Made by a program: the position numbers and the translations under genes. Under the pieces are notes generated by a model. The model saw nothing but the letters and a program-made list of their open reading frames with translations. It had not been told where the DNA came from and did not search any database. From an uncultured Lachnospiraceae bacterium (GTDB taxonomy: Bacteria > Bacillota > Clostridia > Lachnospirales > Lachnospiraceae), in assembly GCA_951802115.1 (NCBI GenBank), contig CATOPL010000011.1, positions 1 through 64,000 on the forward strand: DNA of 64,000 nt. Reading direction: 5' to 3'. Positions 7,155-17,800 of the stretch are shown here, piece by piece (position 1 is the stretch's first letter; every line of letters begins with the position of its first letter).

Positions 7155-9202
7155 ATCCTTCCTCCCCGGCAGGTTATGATGTAGACCGGATTCTGCCCCG
7201 TCATCAGGTGATATTGTCCAAGTGTTTTCGCCTTTGCAATACTCACAGAAAGAATCTCTTCTTCTGTCACCGGAAGCATCTTCAGACATTCCGTCACCTC
7301 TGCCAAAGTCTCCAGCGTCACCGTATTGATGATCATGCGGATCCGGGGATTTTTTCTCAGCAGACACTCCATAATCTCCTTCAGATTTCCGGCGGAACCG
7401 CCAATAAATGCATGCGTCGGCAGAGGAAGGCTCTCCAGCGCATCCGGCGCCAGACCGCAGATCACCTCAATATTCGGCGTTCCAAAATTTCGTTTGTTTT
7501 TTTCAATCAGTCTGCAGGCTTCTTCTTTTCTCTCAATGGCATAAACCATGCCGTCGGCCGCCTGCAGAGCCATCTCCACAGATACAGATCCGGTACCGGC
7601 GCCCACATCATAGACCACTGCATCCCTGGTCAGGCGAAGCTTAGCCACAGACAGACTGCGGACCTCACTCTTTGTCATGGGTGCCTTTCCCCTCAGAAAC
7701 GCTTCGTCGTCCACACAGGCGCGTACCCCTCCGAAATACTCCCGATTCACGATCAGCGCCACGCAAAGTCCGTCATACAGCCCACCGGCAAGCTCCTCCG
7801 GTGTTCCGCAGGTAATCTTTTCCTCCGGGTAGCCAAGCCGCTCCCCGATTGACAGCCACACGTGAGAAAGCCCGTATTCCCGTAACTCCCTGCACAGATT
7901 CCCCACACTGTCCGCTCCGCTTAATATCGTAAACGTCTTTTCATGAGACCGGACTGCTCCTATCAGATTGGTTTCCCTCCCGTGAGCGCTTTTCAGACAC
8001 ACATCTTCCCATGCAAGATGCAGTTTTCCACAGAAATATACCACTGAGGAAATACCGCAGATACTGCGAACCTCGCAGTCCGTACCTTTCAACGCCTCAT
8101 ACAGCTTTTTTGCTCCGCTGTAAAATCCGATGTCGCCGGATAAAAGTACGGCCGGACGGACATACTCCGGATGCATACGAATATAATCCGCAATCCGCTG
8201 CGCGTCATAATCTTTGTAAAAAGGCTTGTCCGCACGACCCGCCGCCTCCAGCATTCTGCCGGCGCCGATCAGAAGATCCGCATCGGCTACCGCCTCTGCC
8301 GCTTCCACTGTCATGCCTGACAACGTTCCCATACCGATACCGATGAGAGTCACGATTTGTTCCCGCATATCCTGACCTTTGTACGCTGTCTCTTTATCAA
8401 CCGAACTGTCCTCTTCCGGGGTGACCGGTATCCCTTTCCTGCTCTCCTGCAGTCTCTCTGACAGTATCCTTATGACTTCCTCATAAGAATATCCTTCGTT
8501 CTCCGGCGGCCTGCCCACCAGTACTACCCTGGCTCCCGCCCTGGAAGCCGCGCGTATTTTTTCTTCAAACCCTCCGGCTTTACCGGTCTCTTTTGTTACC
8601 AGATATCTGCAGTCAAACTGCCGGAGCATAGCCGTATTCAGTTCTTCGCTGAAGGGCCCCTGCATACAGATCAGATTTTTCCCGCGAAACCCCAGTTTCT
8701 CACATGCGACCGCTACTTCGCCGGTAGAGAGTACACGTGCAAAAACACGCTTCTCATAATCCGGAATGACGGTATATTTCGCCAGTTCCTTGCTGCCGGT
8801 AGTTGCCAGGATATTGCCTCTCGTACCTGCCAGATACGCCGCCGCTTCTTCTACAGAAGAAACCCGTACTGCATGTTCCGTGCCTGCTGTATCGCTTTTC
8901 CTGATCAGGCGGAGATATTCTGCTTCTGTGTCCCTGCATGCCAAAGATACATTCCGAGAGACAACAGCCGCATAAGGATGCGTGGCGTCCACGACCAGAT
9001 CCGCAGCTTCTTTCCGGATAAATTCTGCCATCTGTTTTTGATCCATTCGTCCTGTATGCACTCTCACATATTCACTTTGCGGCAGCAAAGTCTCTCCATA
9101 TTCTGTAGCCACACATGCAGTCACCCGGACGCCCCGTCCGGACAGATATTCCGACAGCTCTCTTCCTTCCACTGTTCCGGCAAATATAATCACCGACTCC
9201 AT
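7151..9202 (-). CDS. trifunctional CbiJ-CbiE-CbiT fusion (precorrin-6A reductase + precorrin-6B methyltransferase/decarboxylase)
   Basis: A 683-residue fusion of three cobalamin enzymes. Residues about 1-255 are CbiJ/CobK, starting MESVIIFAGTVEGRELSEYL and containing VDATHPYA. Residues about 283-490 are CbiE, a tetrapyrrole methyltransferase with VTLIGIGMGT and LLSGDIGFYSGA. Residues about 497-683 are CbiT, with the SAM-binding DVGAGTGSVSVE near residue 532 and TVTLETLAE. Together they reduce precorrin-6A, methylate C5 and C15 and decarboxylate the C12 acetate. The ATG at 9202 has GGAGG nine nucleotides upstream. CbiE-CbiT fusions (CobL) are common; addition of CbiJ is less usual. It overlaps cbiA by 4 bp and follows cbiG by 4 bp. 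Confidence 0.93.
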   Translation of the reverse strand: MESVIIFAGTVEGRELSEYLSGRGVRVTACVATEYGETLLPQSEYVRVHTGRMDQKQMAEFIRKEAADLVVDATHPYAAVVSRNVSLACRDTEAEYLRLIRKSDTAGTEHAVRVSSVEEAAAYLAGTRGNILATTGSKELAKYTVIPDYEKRVFARVLSTGEVAVACEKLGFRGKNLICMQGPFSEELNTAMLRQFDCRYLVTKETGKAGGFEEKIRAASRAGARVVLVGRPPENEGYSYEEVIRILSERLQESRKGIPVTPEEDSSVDKETAYKGQDMREQIVTLIGIGMGTLSGMTVEAAEAVADADLLIGAGRMLEAAGRADKPFYKDYDAQRIADYIRMHPEYVRPAVLLSGDIGFYSGAKKLYEALKGTDCEVRSICGISSVVYFCGKLHLAWEDVCLKSAHGRETNLIGAVRSHEKTFTILSGADSVGNLCRELREYGLSHVWLSIGERLGYPEEKITCGTPEELAGGLYDGLCVALIVNREYFGGVRACVDDEAFLRGKAPMTKSEVRSLSVAKLRLTRDAVVYDVGAGTGSVSVEMALQAADGMVYAIERKEEACRLIEKNKRNFGTPNIEVICGLAPDALESLPLPTHAFIGGSAGNLKEIMECLLRKNPRIRMIINTVTLETLAEVTECLKMLPVTEEEILSVSIAKAKTLGQYHLMTGQNPVYIITCRGGRI

Positions 9203-9206
9203 TTTC

Positions 9207-10256
9207 TCAATCCTCCATCCAGACGGCATAATCCATCGCTGCCGCCGCCACGGTTACCCCTTCCCGGGCGGTTTTCACGATCAGCAGTTTCCTGGTCCCT
9301 GCTCCCTTTAAGGCAGCTCGTTCACAGACATTTCCAATGCCCGTAACCGACCTCACAAAATCCGACTCTTCAAACCCGTTCTCCGATTCCACCTGTGCAA
9401 GTTCCCCGGAAGTGTAAGTCTCAAAAGGAACTCCCAGACGCTCTGAAAAAGCCAGTATTCCTTTCTCTTCTTTCTTCAGATCAATCGATGTAATTCGGCA
9501 GACACTCTCCAAAAAGATCTGATGCTCTTCTAGTGCCTGCATCACCACATCGCTTACGCGCGTTTCCTCTGTTCCTTTTCTGCACCCGATTCCCAGTACC
9601 GTAATCCGGGGAACCAGAAAAAGAGTATGTGCAAAAGGCGGTCGTTTTCTGATATCCACGGCAAACCCCACCGGAGGGACTCCTTTTGTATCCAGCTCTT
9701 CCGGCACGACACCGAATATCGGCCAGGCGCTTCGCATTCCCACGCGTCTTCCCGCCACCAGCTCCGCTGCAATCTCCTTTGCAGTTTCCATCGAGTCCAG
9801 ATACATCCCTCTTTGTGCTGCAAAAGCATCCACTGCAAATTTCCCATGCAGATCTGTGGCCGTTGTAATTATCGGTTTTGCATCCAGGATCTCCGCCACA
9901 AGACGCGCCATGGCATTGGCTCCTCCGATATGCCCGGACAGAAGAGCGATCACATGTCTCCCCTGCTCATCTACGGACAGAACCGCAGGGTCCGTCTTTT
10001 TACTGCGTATATACGGCGCGATACTCCTTACTGCAATCCCTGCTGCCCCAATAAAAATCAGCACATCAGCCTTTGAGAACTGTTCGCATGTCCATTCTTT
10101 CAAAGGCGATGAAAGTATCCGGACATGTTCCAGCAAAGCCGCATCCTTTTTCTTCACCCATGCCCTGCAGGAAATATTTTTTTCCGGCAGCTTCTCTGCC
10201 AGATTCTGCGCCAGCCGCGCTCCATGATCCGTAAAACTGATAATCTCCGCTTTCAT
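9207..10256 (-). CDS. cbiG: cobalt-precorrin-5A hydrolase CbiG
   Basis: A 349-residue enzyme of the anaerobic pathway that opens the delta-lactone of cobalt-precorrin-5A and releases acetaldehyde. The N-terminal half shows VLIFIGAAGIAVRSIAPYI and VIALLSGHIGGANAMARLVA, typical of CbiG, and the C-terminal CobE-like domain starts near VLGIGCRKGTEETRV and ends with the alanine-rich TVAAAAMDYAVW. Its presence, with CbiD, shows that the oxygen-independent ring contraction route is used. The gene lies 69 bp downstream of cbiD and 4 bp upstream of the cbiJET fusion. Confidence 0.94.
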   Translation of the reverse strand: MKAEIISFTDHGARLAQNLAEKLPEKNISCRAWVKKKDAALLEHVRILSSPLKEWTCEQFSKADVLIFIGAAGIAVRSIAPYIRSKKTDPAVLSVDEQGRHVIALLSGHIGGANAMARLVAEILDAKPIITTATDLHGKFAVDAFAAQRGMYLDSMETAKEIAAELVAGRRVGMRSAWPIFGVVPEELDTKGVPPVGFAVDIRKRPPFAHTLFLVPRITVLGIGCRKGTEETRVSDVVMQALEEHQIFLESVCRITSIDLKKEEKGILAFSERLGVPFETYTSGELAQVESENGFEESDFVRSVTGIGNVCERAALKGAGTRKLLIVKTAREGVTVAAAAMDYAVWMED

Positions 10257-10325
10257 TCTCTTCCTCCGGATTTTTGATTCTTCCGCCCGATTCTGTATCT
10301 TCCCGTCTCATAAGCCGCACTGTAC

Positions 10326-11537
10326 TCAGACAGGCAACTGATGAGAACTTTCATGATTCCGGCCTGCTATCTTTTCTGACAGCTCCTTTGCTTTCCCGGT
10401 CTGACCCAGAACTCCGTACACTTTGGAAAATGTAATAATCTCTACCTCAAGGCGGTTCTGAACACGCTGATTCACATAAAATTCCATCCGCTCCGTCAGC
10501 CGTTCCATCACCCGCGCAGTCAGTCCTTCTTTCTGCAGCCAGCTCAGCGCATCGTCGGTAGTCACGCTTTTCATCATCTGAGAAAGCAACGGAACCGGCG
10601 CTCCCAAAAGCGCCGCGTGAACCGTCAGAAGCTCCATACGTGCATCGGCGTTATGAGAATGTGTGTTCATGATTCCGCCGGCAAGCTTTACAAATTTTCC
10701 GATGTGTCCCACCAGCAGCACGCCTTCTGCCCCGAATTCCGCAGCGGCATCCAGTGCCTCTCCTACAAAATTGCTGCATTTTACCGCATCCTCCAGACGG
10801 AGACCGTGTCCGTACGTCTCCAGAAAATCCAGGCCGTAATTTCCCGGTACAATCAGAAGATATTTCATCCCGTTTGCCAGTTTCTGTCGGATCTCCACGC
10901 GAATCGTATCAATCAGCGCCTGTTCGCTCATAGGTTCCACAATCCCGCTGGTGCCAAGAACCGAGATGCCGCCTGCAATGCCAAGTCTGGGATTAAAAGT
11001 TCTCTCTGCCAGCGCCTCCCCCTCCGGAATGGAAATGATAACCTGAAGTTCTCCGGTAAAACAAAACTGTGTGCAGACTTCCAGCACATTTTCACAGATC
11101 ATCTGTCGGGGGACCCTGTTAATCGCCGCCGCCCCCACCGGCTGTTCCAGCCCCGGCTTTGTAATCCGACCCACGCCTTTGCCGCCGTCGATATGAATGC
11201 GGCTGCTGTCCAGGGCGCCCGGATCAGTCTTCTGACTTTTATCTTTCGGAACCTGAACATGATAGGATACTTCTGCATAGATCCATATTCCGTTTGTCAC
11301 ATCCGGATCGTCTCCGCCGTCTTTTTGGACTGCACATTTTACAGAGTCCTGCCCTCTGCTGACATCCAGCACCTGCAGATGCAGCGGAATCCGCTTCGGC
11401 GTCATCAGGTCTATGTAACCGGTCGTTTTTCCTGATAACAGCATAAACGCCGCCGCCTTTGCCGCCGCCGCCGCACAGGAACCTGTTGTATAACCATACC
11501 TCAGTTTTTTATTGTTTTTGTAAATAAACTGTTCCAT
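10326..11537 (-). CDS. cbiD: cobalt-precorrin-5B (C1)-methyltransferase CbiD
   Basis: A 403-residue enzyme that methylates C1 of the corrin ring in the anaerobic pathway. The diagnostic N-terminal motif LRYGYTTGSCAAAAAKAA starts at about residue 12. GGISVLGTSGIVEPMSE and VGHIGKFVKLAGGIMNTHSH in the centre are also characteristic. It lies 8 bp downstream of cobT and precedes cbiG. Length is slightly above the usual 360-380 residues, partly due to a segment around residues 85-100. Identification is secure. Confidence 0.95.
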   Translation of the reverse strand: MEQFIYKNNKKLRYGYTTGSCAAAAAKAAAFMLLSGKTTGYIDLMTPKRIPLHLQVLDVSRGQDSVKCAVQKDGGDDPDVTNGIWIYAEVSYHVQVPKDKSQKTDPGALDSSRIHIDGGKGVGRITKPGLEQPVGAAAINRVPRQMICENVLEVCTQFCFTGELQVIISIPEGEALAERTFNPRLGIAGGISVLGTSGIVEPMSEQALIDTIRVEIRQKLANGMKYLLIVPGNYGLDFLETYGHGLRLEDAVKCSNFVGEALDAAAEFGAEGVLLVGHIGKFVKLAGGIMNTHSHNADARMELLTVHAALLGAPVPLLSQMMKSVTTDDALSWLQKEGLTARVMERLTERMEFYVNQRVQNRLEVEIITFSKVYGVLGQTGKAKELSEKIAGRNHESSHQLPV

Positions 11538-11545
11538 GTATTCTT

Positions 11546-12607
11546 CTACACCTGATGCGTATATGCCTCCACTTTTCCTCCGTCCCAGGTCGCCAGATGA
11601 TAGTAGACGTTTACCGCCTGATCGATCAGCGACAGCGCCATGATCGCCCCGGTCCCTTCGCCCAGATGCATACCTGCCTGCAGCGGCGCTGTCATTCCCA
11701 GGCGTTCTACCACCAGCCTGGACGCCGGCTCTGCCGAACAGTGGGTACAGATCATATATTCCTTTGCCGTCTCACAGAGCATTCCTGCCAGATACGCCGA
11801 GATCGCTGAAATAAATCCGTCAATCAGAATCGGCATTCGACAGTAAGCAGCTCCCAGATAACATCCAGCCATACCTGCAATATCCAGTCCGCCGATCTTG
11901 GAAATCACATCAACCGCGTCGTTTTTATCCGGCTGATTTATTTCAATCGCTTTTTTGATAACCGCTATCTTCCTCTCAAGCCCCTCAGAGGAAAGCCCTG
12001 CACCGCGCCCGGTGACGGTTTCGACTTCCTGCTCGAATAAAACCGCGGCACAGGCAGAACTGGTAGTTGTATTTCCGATTCCCATTTCACCGGTCACAAT
12101 CAGATTATATCCATCCTTTTTTAGGTCGCATACCACTTCGACCCCTGTTAATATCGCCTGCAGACACTCCTCCCTGGACATGGCCGGACCTTGTGCAATA
12201 TTTCCCGTTCCATACCGCACAACCCGGTTCTGAATCCGCGGGTGCTTTCCGTCTGTCAGCGAACCGATATTTACCGGTATCAGTTCGCAGCCTGCAAGTT
12301 TACACATGACGCATGCCGTCGAGAGACTGTCCCCCATATTTTCCAGCACCTGTATGGTCACTGAACTGTCCGTCTGCGTCACACCTTCCTCGACTACTCC
12401 GTTATCGGCTCCCATGATCACTGCCGCTCTCCGGTCCGGATGAGGACGGGAGGTTCCATAGATACCTGCGATCTGCACCAGTATCTCCTCCAGACGGCCA
12501 AGCCCCCGAAGCGGTTTACACAAAGAATCCCAGCACTGCCAGGCATCCTTCATGGCCTGTTTATCCACAGGCCGGATTCCGTTTATGATTTCTTCCAGAT
12601 TCTGCAT
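11546..12607 (-). CDS. cobT: nicotinate-nucleotide--dimethylbenzimidazole phosphoribosyltransferase CobT
   Basis: A 353-residue enzyme that converts nicotinate mononucleotide and a lower-ligand base into alpha-ribazole phosphate. The catalytic glutamate sits in the C-terminal LQAGMHLGEGTGAIM, and the phosphate-binding segments GEMGIGNTTTSSA and GRGAGLS are present. It supplies the nucleotide loop consumed by CobS. The gene is 61 bp downstream of cbiC and 8 bp upstream of cbiD. No dimethylbenzimidazole synthesis genes (bza or bluB) are in the window, so the native lower ligand cannot be told from here. Confidence 0.95.
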   Translation of the reverse strand: MQNLEEIINGIRPVDKQAMKDAWQCWDSLCKPLRGLGRLEEILVQIAGIYGTSRPHPDRRAAVIMGADNGVVEEGVTQTDSSVTIQVLENMGDSLSTACVMCKLAGCELIPVNIGSLTDGKHPRIQNRVVRYGTGNIAQGPAMSREECLQAILTGVEVVCDLKKDGYNLIVTGEMGIGNTTTSSACAAVLFEQEVETVTGRGAGLSSEGLERKIAVIKKAIEINQPDKNDAVDVISKIGGLDIAGMAGCYLGAAYCRMPILIDGFISAISAYLAGMLCETAKEYMICTHCSAEPASRLVVERLGMTAPLQAGMHLGEGTGAIMALSLIDQAVNVYYHLATWDGGKVEAYTHQV

Positions 12608-12668
12608 GTCTTTTTCTCTCCTGTTAAAATTTCGCTCCGGTTTTTAAAGCAACCACGCAGAAGCGCAC

Positions 12669-13298
12669 TCACACCCCGGTATACAGCATGGCGTTGCAGA
12701 TCGTCGCCGCGATATTGCTGCCGCCTTTTCTCCCCCTGGGCACAATATACGGTACTCCCGCCGTCATGATCAGTTCCTTTGCTTCCACCACATTGACGAA
12801 CCCAACCGGCGCTCCAATGATCAACGCGGGACGAATCTTTCCTTCTTGAATCAGTTCATACAGCCGGATCAGCGCCGTAGGCGCATTTCCTACGGCAAAG
12901 ATAACCTCCCGGTCCAGAGCGGCTCCACGCTCCATGCAGACTGCCGCCCGGGTGCATTTCCTTTGACTGGCTTCCCTTGCCACATCTTCATCCGACATAA
13001 AACAGAAAGCTTCCCCTCCGTATTCTTCCAGTTTTTTCTTGTTAATACCGGACCATGCCATCTTTGTATCGGTCACCACGGCCGCCCCCCGCCGCAGAGC
13101 TTCCACCCCCAGCATGGCCGCCCGTTCTGAGAAGCACAGATTATCCGCATAGTCAAAATCTGCAGAAGTATGAATGCACCGTTTCACAATGGAAAACTCC
13201 GGTTCCGGCCAGGTTCTTCCATTCAGTTCCTCCGTGATAATCTCCATGCTCCGTTTCTCAATTTCCGTCGGTTTTACGATCTCTATTCTGTCAAGCAT
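12669..13298 (-). CDS. cbiC: cobalt-precorrin-8 methylmutase CbiC
   Basis: A 209-residue enzyme that moves the methyl group from C11 to C12 to form cobyrinic acid. The catalytic histidine is at residue 43 in KRCIHTSADFDY, the same number as in the well-studied CobH/CbiC enzymes. VGNAPTAL and GAPVGFVNVVEAKE in the C-terminal half complete the family signature. Its ATG shares one base with the stop of cbiP, giving tight coupling. Length is normal. Confidence 0.95.
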   Translation of the reverse strand: MLDRIEIVKPTEIEKRSMEIITEELNGRTWPEPEFSIVKRCIHTSADFDYADNLCFSERAAMLGVEALRRGAAVVTDTKMAWSGINKKKLEEYGGEAFCFMSDEDVAREASQRKCTRAAVCMERGAALDREVIFAVGNAPTALIRLYELIQEGKIRPALIIGAPVGFVNVVEAKELIMTAGVPYIVPRGRKGGSNIAATICNAMLYTGV

Positions 13299-14794
13299 CA
13301 GATTCCCGCCTCCAGTATCTCATATATTTTTTTCATGTCAAACGAACGTCTCACCAGATCCGCAAGTCTGTCATATTCCTGTTGTTTGTGAGCTTCCAGA
13401 TCAAAGCTCCATGTTCCGTACTCCATCCCTTTTGCTGCCATCAGTTTTCGGATCATCGCCTCTGCAAAACCTGAGGTATCAAAGAGTCCATGAAGATAGC
13501 TTCCCATCACACTGCCGTCCTCATTCGAAAGCGCATCCAGCCTTCCGTCTGAGAGTCGGATCAGTTCCAGACATCCGCCCAGATTCTCGGATTTTCCCAT
13601 ATGAATCTCATATCCGGTCACATCCCGCCCTTCCCAGCTTTTCCAGAGACCAGCGCCCTGCTCCATCCTGCCTGCAGTCTGTGTCCGGGTTTTGATCTCA
13701 CAAAAGACCGTTCTTATATCCAGAAGTCCCATCCCCCGCATAGAACCTCCATGTTCCACCCCGCAGGGATCCTCCAGCACTTTTCCCAGCATCTGAAAGC
13801 CTCCGCAGATACCGATAACCGGAGTTTTCTTTTCCGCCTGACGGAGAATCAGCGTCTCCATACCGGATTCCCTCATCCACTGCAGATCGTCCATCGTATT
13901 CTTTGTCCCGGGCAGCATAATCAGATCCGGATCACCCAGCATCCCGGGTTTCTGCACATATCGCAGCGACACTCCATCCATCCGTTCAAATATGGAAAAA
14001 TCTGTAAAATTTGAAATGTGCGGCAGATGGATCACTGCCACATCCAACCCGGTCCCTCTCTCTGTCTGCGTCAGCCGGTCTGACAGGCTGTCCTCATCAT
14101 CAATATCCAGCGATTCCATAGGAACTACCCCCAGCACCGGAATATCCAGCTTTTCCTCTATCATCTGAAGCCCCGGCTTTAAGATCTCCACATCTCCCCG
14201 GAACTTATTGACCACAAGTCCCTTGATCATCTGCTGCTCATCTTTTTCCAGAAGTTTCACCGTTCCGTACAAAGCCGCAAAAACACCGCCTCTGTCAATG
14301 TCACCTACCAGAAGCACCGGGGCTTTTGCCATTTTCGCCATTCCCATATTGACGATGTCATTTTCCCGCAGATTAATCTCAGCCGGACTTCCGGCCCCTT
14401 CAATAACAATGATTTCATATTTCTGCGCCAGTCTGCCGTAAGCTTCCATCACATCTGACTGAAGTCTTTTTTTGTCCCGGTAATAGTCCATGGCTTTCAT
14501 ATTTCCCCGGACTTCTCCGTTCACAATTACCTGACTGCCCACATGACTGGTCGGTTTTAACAGAATCGGGTTCATCTCCACCGCAGGCTCAATCCCGCAG
14601 GCCTCCGCCTGCATGGCCTGCGCCCTCCCAATCTCCAGTCCGTCTTTCGTAATATAAGAATTCAACGCCATATTCTGCGATTTAAAGGGAGCAACCTTAT
14701 ACCCGTCCTGCATAAACACCCTGCAGAGTCCCGCTGTCAGAAAACTTTTTCCTGAATTCGACATCGTTCCCTGCACCATGATTGCCTTCGCCAA
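13298..14794 (-). CDS. cbiP: cobyric acid synthase CbiP
   Basis: A 498-residue glutamine-dependent amidase that adds four amide groups to adenosylcobyrinate a,c-diamide. The N-terminal ATPase domain has the P-loop GTMSNSGKSFLTAGL at residues 9-23 and KSQNMALNSYIT, a CbiP hallmark. The glutaminase domain has the nucleophile in IGICGGFQMLG and the histidine in GSYLHGLFD. The stop overlaps the cbiC start by one base. The DUF4132 gene ends 48 bp upstream of this start, so the two are probably on one transcript. Confidence 0.95.
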   Translation of the reverse strand: MAKAIMVQGTMSNSGKSFLTAGLCRVFMQDGYKVAPFKSQNMALNSYITKDGLEIGRAQAMQAEACGIEPAVEMNPILLKPTSHVGSQVIVNGEVRGNMKAMDYYRDKKRLQSDVMEAYGRLAQKYEIIVIEGAGSPAEINLRENDIVNMGMAKMAKAPVLLVGDIDRGGVFAALYGTVKLLEKDEQQMIKGLVVNKFRGDVEILKPGLQMIEEKLDIPVLGVVPMESLDIDDEDSLSDRLTQTERGTGLDVAVIHLPHISNFTDFSIFERMDGVSLRYVQKPGMLGDPDLIMLPGTKNTMDDLQWMRESGMETLILRQAEKKTPVIGICGGFQMLGKVLEDPCGVEHGGSMRGMGLLDIRTVFCEIKTRTQTAGRMEQGAGLWKSWEGRDVTGYEIHMGKSENLGGCLELIRLSDGRLDALSNEDGSVMGSYLHGLFDTSGFAEAMIRKLMAAKGMEYGTWSFDLEAHKQQEYDRLADLVRRSFDMKKIYEILEAGI

Positions 14795-14842
14795 TCACTT
14801 CACCTCTTCTCATAAGTCTTTCTTTCACAAAAACGCTTCCTG

Positions 14843-17800
14843 TCAGATATCTGCTGCAATCTGGGCAATCACCGCCGGATCTTTTATCTTCTGATCCTCA
14901 GCAAACATCAGAATCTTGGACAGAATCTCGGCCGTTTTAGGATCTTCATCCACAAAAGGCAGAAAAATCTTTCCCCGGTGCTGGGAATGCACCGGCAGCA
15001 CATGAAGCATGGCGTTTCCCACCTGATGAATTACGCCGCTGCCAAGATGCACCGTATACTGTCCAAATTTCCCTTCGATCAGCGCATGATTTCTCTGAAG
15101 CCGGACATTGTTCACTTTCAACAATCTCAGATTTTCTTCCACGATAATCCGCCTCATCTCTACAGTGGAACGACTGGATTCCGGATCCACGCCGCCCACA
15201 TATGCGGTACTTACCGCCAGATCCACATCCCGCATGACCTCACTGTAGATCCGTTCCGGAATCTCGCCAATCCGAAGTTCCGAAAAGTCCGTCCGGTCAT
15301 AGAAAACCACAGCCTCCAACGTTGGCGCCTCGATATCGCTGGGAGAGAACCAGTCAGCCAGAGCCAGCAGTACTGCAATAATGTTCTCGCCATAATAAAT
15401 TTTCTGCAGTCCGCTCTCATAATCCGCTACCCATCGCCGGCCCTGGAGCGTCGCCACCGTCTTTTGGGGCTGAATCTGATATCCGCAGAACAGACGCGTC
15501 TTTCTTTTTTCCAGTTCTTCCGGAAGCTTTACATATAATTCCCGAAATACCTGCTTAAAAGGCTGGCGAAGTTTTCGCTCAAACAACATTCTTTGATAAT
15601 CCTGCCAGTGCCCTTCTCTGTATAAATCACAGGGATGTGCAATCCTTACTTTTGTTTCCGGCGCAATGGCTGTCGTCTTCCCGGACCAGTCTGTGAATCC
15701 TTCTCCGGACAAAAATCCCATGATCTTTGCCTTCCTGGTTTCCTCCCCCGCTTCTTCCATTATATACACCAGCGATTCCGTCAGCGGACGTATAACGGGA
15801 TTATTTAAAAACGCCCGCAGTTCCCAGACCTCAAAGACCGTTCCGTCCTCCATCGACTGTTCCAGCATACTTTTGGTCCTTGTATGCTGTTCTTTTAATT
15901 TTTTAACAATCGCCTGACATTCTGCCGCTGCCGGAATTTTCTTGTACTTCGCCGGCAGAGACTTCAGTATTTTCTCTCCCCGCCTGAACTGCAGACTGCT
16001 CCTGCCTGTCTCATCCACAAAAATCCGCGTCGACGCATCGTCTATCGGCTGCCAGTCAAAATATTTGTCATACGACGTCGTCAGTCTGGTTTCCATACGC
16101 AGCATCAGACGGGTCACATCCGCAAATCCCGCATTCATACTCAGATTTCGGAGCGCCATATCCGCCGCTCTGTTTTCGCTGGCACGCCTTTGCGCCCCAA
16201 ACTGCCTGCTCTCTTTTCGGTATTCCTGTATACATTGATAACGGACCAGCAGCTCCTTTTCCCGCTCTTTTCTGTCTCTGGAAAGCGGCAAAAGCGGCAG
16301 ACTCATAAGCAGATCTTTATTTCTCTTTCCGGCGATCTGTGCCTTCAGCGTTTCAAAATCAGTCTTTCCAAGGGCGGCATCCGCATATTTTTTTGCCCTG
16401 GCATGAGCCGTCCCATAAGAAGAATATTTTGCAGCCTGATACAAAAGCTGGAAATTTTTCTCTCCAAGCTGACTGTACGCATCCTGGAACCATACTACAT
16501 CAAAAGCTCCGTCACACAGTTCTTCCCTGGACAGCGGCGTATACCTTGCCACCATGGCCATGATTCCATCATCCAGCCACTCGCTGGTATGCGCCATAAA
16601 ATAATAGCATCCGCTCTGCAGCCCGGGAAACGCCAGATATGTCTCCAGCAGCGGTATCCACTGAGGCGCATACATGGCAAGTTCTGTAAGCCGCTTTCTG
16701 GTAATCTTGCTGCCTTTTAACGCCCGGCGAAGATCCTCTGCTGTCTCCTCTTTTTTCGGATAGCATCTCATAAGCAGACTGCTTAAAACCCTGCGCCTGT
16801 CTTCTCCATTTCCAAAATAATAAGCATTCCGGTCCAGCACATCGTTCCCAATAGCGTTCAATAGCCGGATCAGAACCGGTATCCCTTCTACCATACAAAT
16901 ATTTGCCATATATTTGGAAAACGGCGTCGCCTGTTCGCCCCGGCTGAGTTCTACCTCCAGCACCTTCGGCATCACCTCTTCATACAGTTCCAGCATCAAC
17001 TGTACTTCCGGCGCCGACGAATCCAGCGGCCGTTCTTCTTTTCTCCATTGACCAAAAAGCATATGGTCATTTCTGAAACCCAGACTGCCGGCAGACGAAT
17101 CCCGGCAGTATTTTGCCACTGCTGTCACAAGCCCCAGCAGCTGCCCCAGGTCATAAAATGCAAATACCGCTTTATAGAACTGATCTTTATCCCAGATCCC
17201 TCTGATACAACATTGAACCAAATCCGAAAAGTTCACAAGATCGTTACTGAATCTGCTGCCGGCGGCATTTAGATAATCCATTCTCCTGTTGTCCTGGCCC
17301 ATACGAAACCGCAGGGAAAAAGCATCTTCAAAGTGCTTCCCGTCTGCCATACCAAGCCAGACAATCAGATTGTCAAAGACAGGAAGACGACCGTTTCGTG
17401 CCAAAAGCCGCGCCTCTGTTCTCCACGGCATAACTCTGTTCACATCAGAATCCACCGAATATGTCAGTACTGAAAATAATTTTGCAATCCCTACGAGTCC
17501 CCAGTGTACCTTTGTCTCCCGGGGCACATATTTTCGAAACAGCAGTTCCACGACAGTCTCCGTCTGACGCGGAAAGCTTCCCCGGATAACCAGATTTTTA
17601 AATGGCTGTTCTTTTTCCGTTCCTTTTCCAAATACCTTCCGGTACAGGTCCGTGTGTCTGCCGTAATCATCTCTTCCATGATAGCATACCTGGTACAAAT
17701 AGACTTCCAGAACAAGCTGCGGATCCTTGATCTCTTCCTCATAAAACTGCTCCCACAGTTCTCCGAACGGATATCCGTCCCAGCCGCCTCTTTGGTCCTG

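Noticed and set aside
7155-7367. 71-residue N-terminal extension of CbiA
   Set aside because: The extension overlaps the CbiT end in another frame; the ATG at 7154 has a strong ribosome binding site and gives the standard CbiA start.
10066-10320. 84-residue minus-strand frame over the cbiG start
   Set aside because: Out-of-frame overlap with cbiG, which has strong family motifs.
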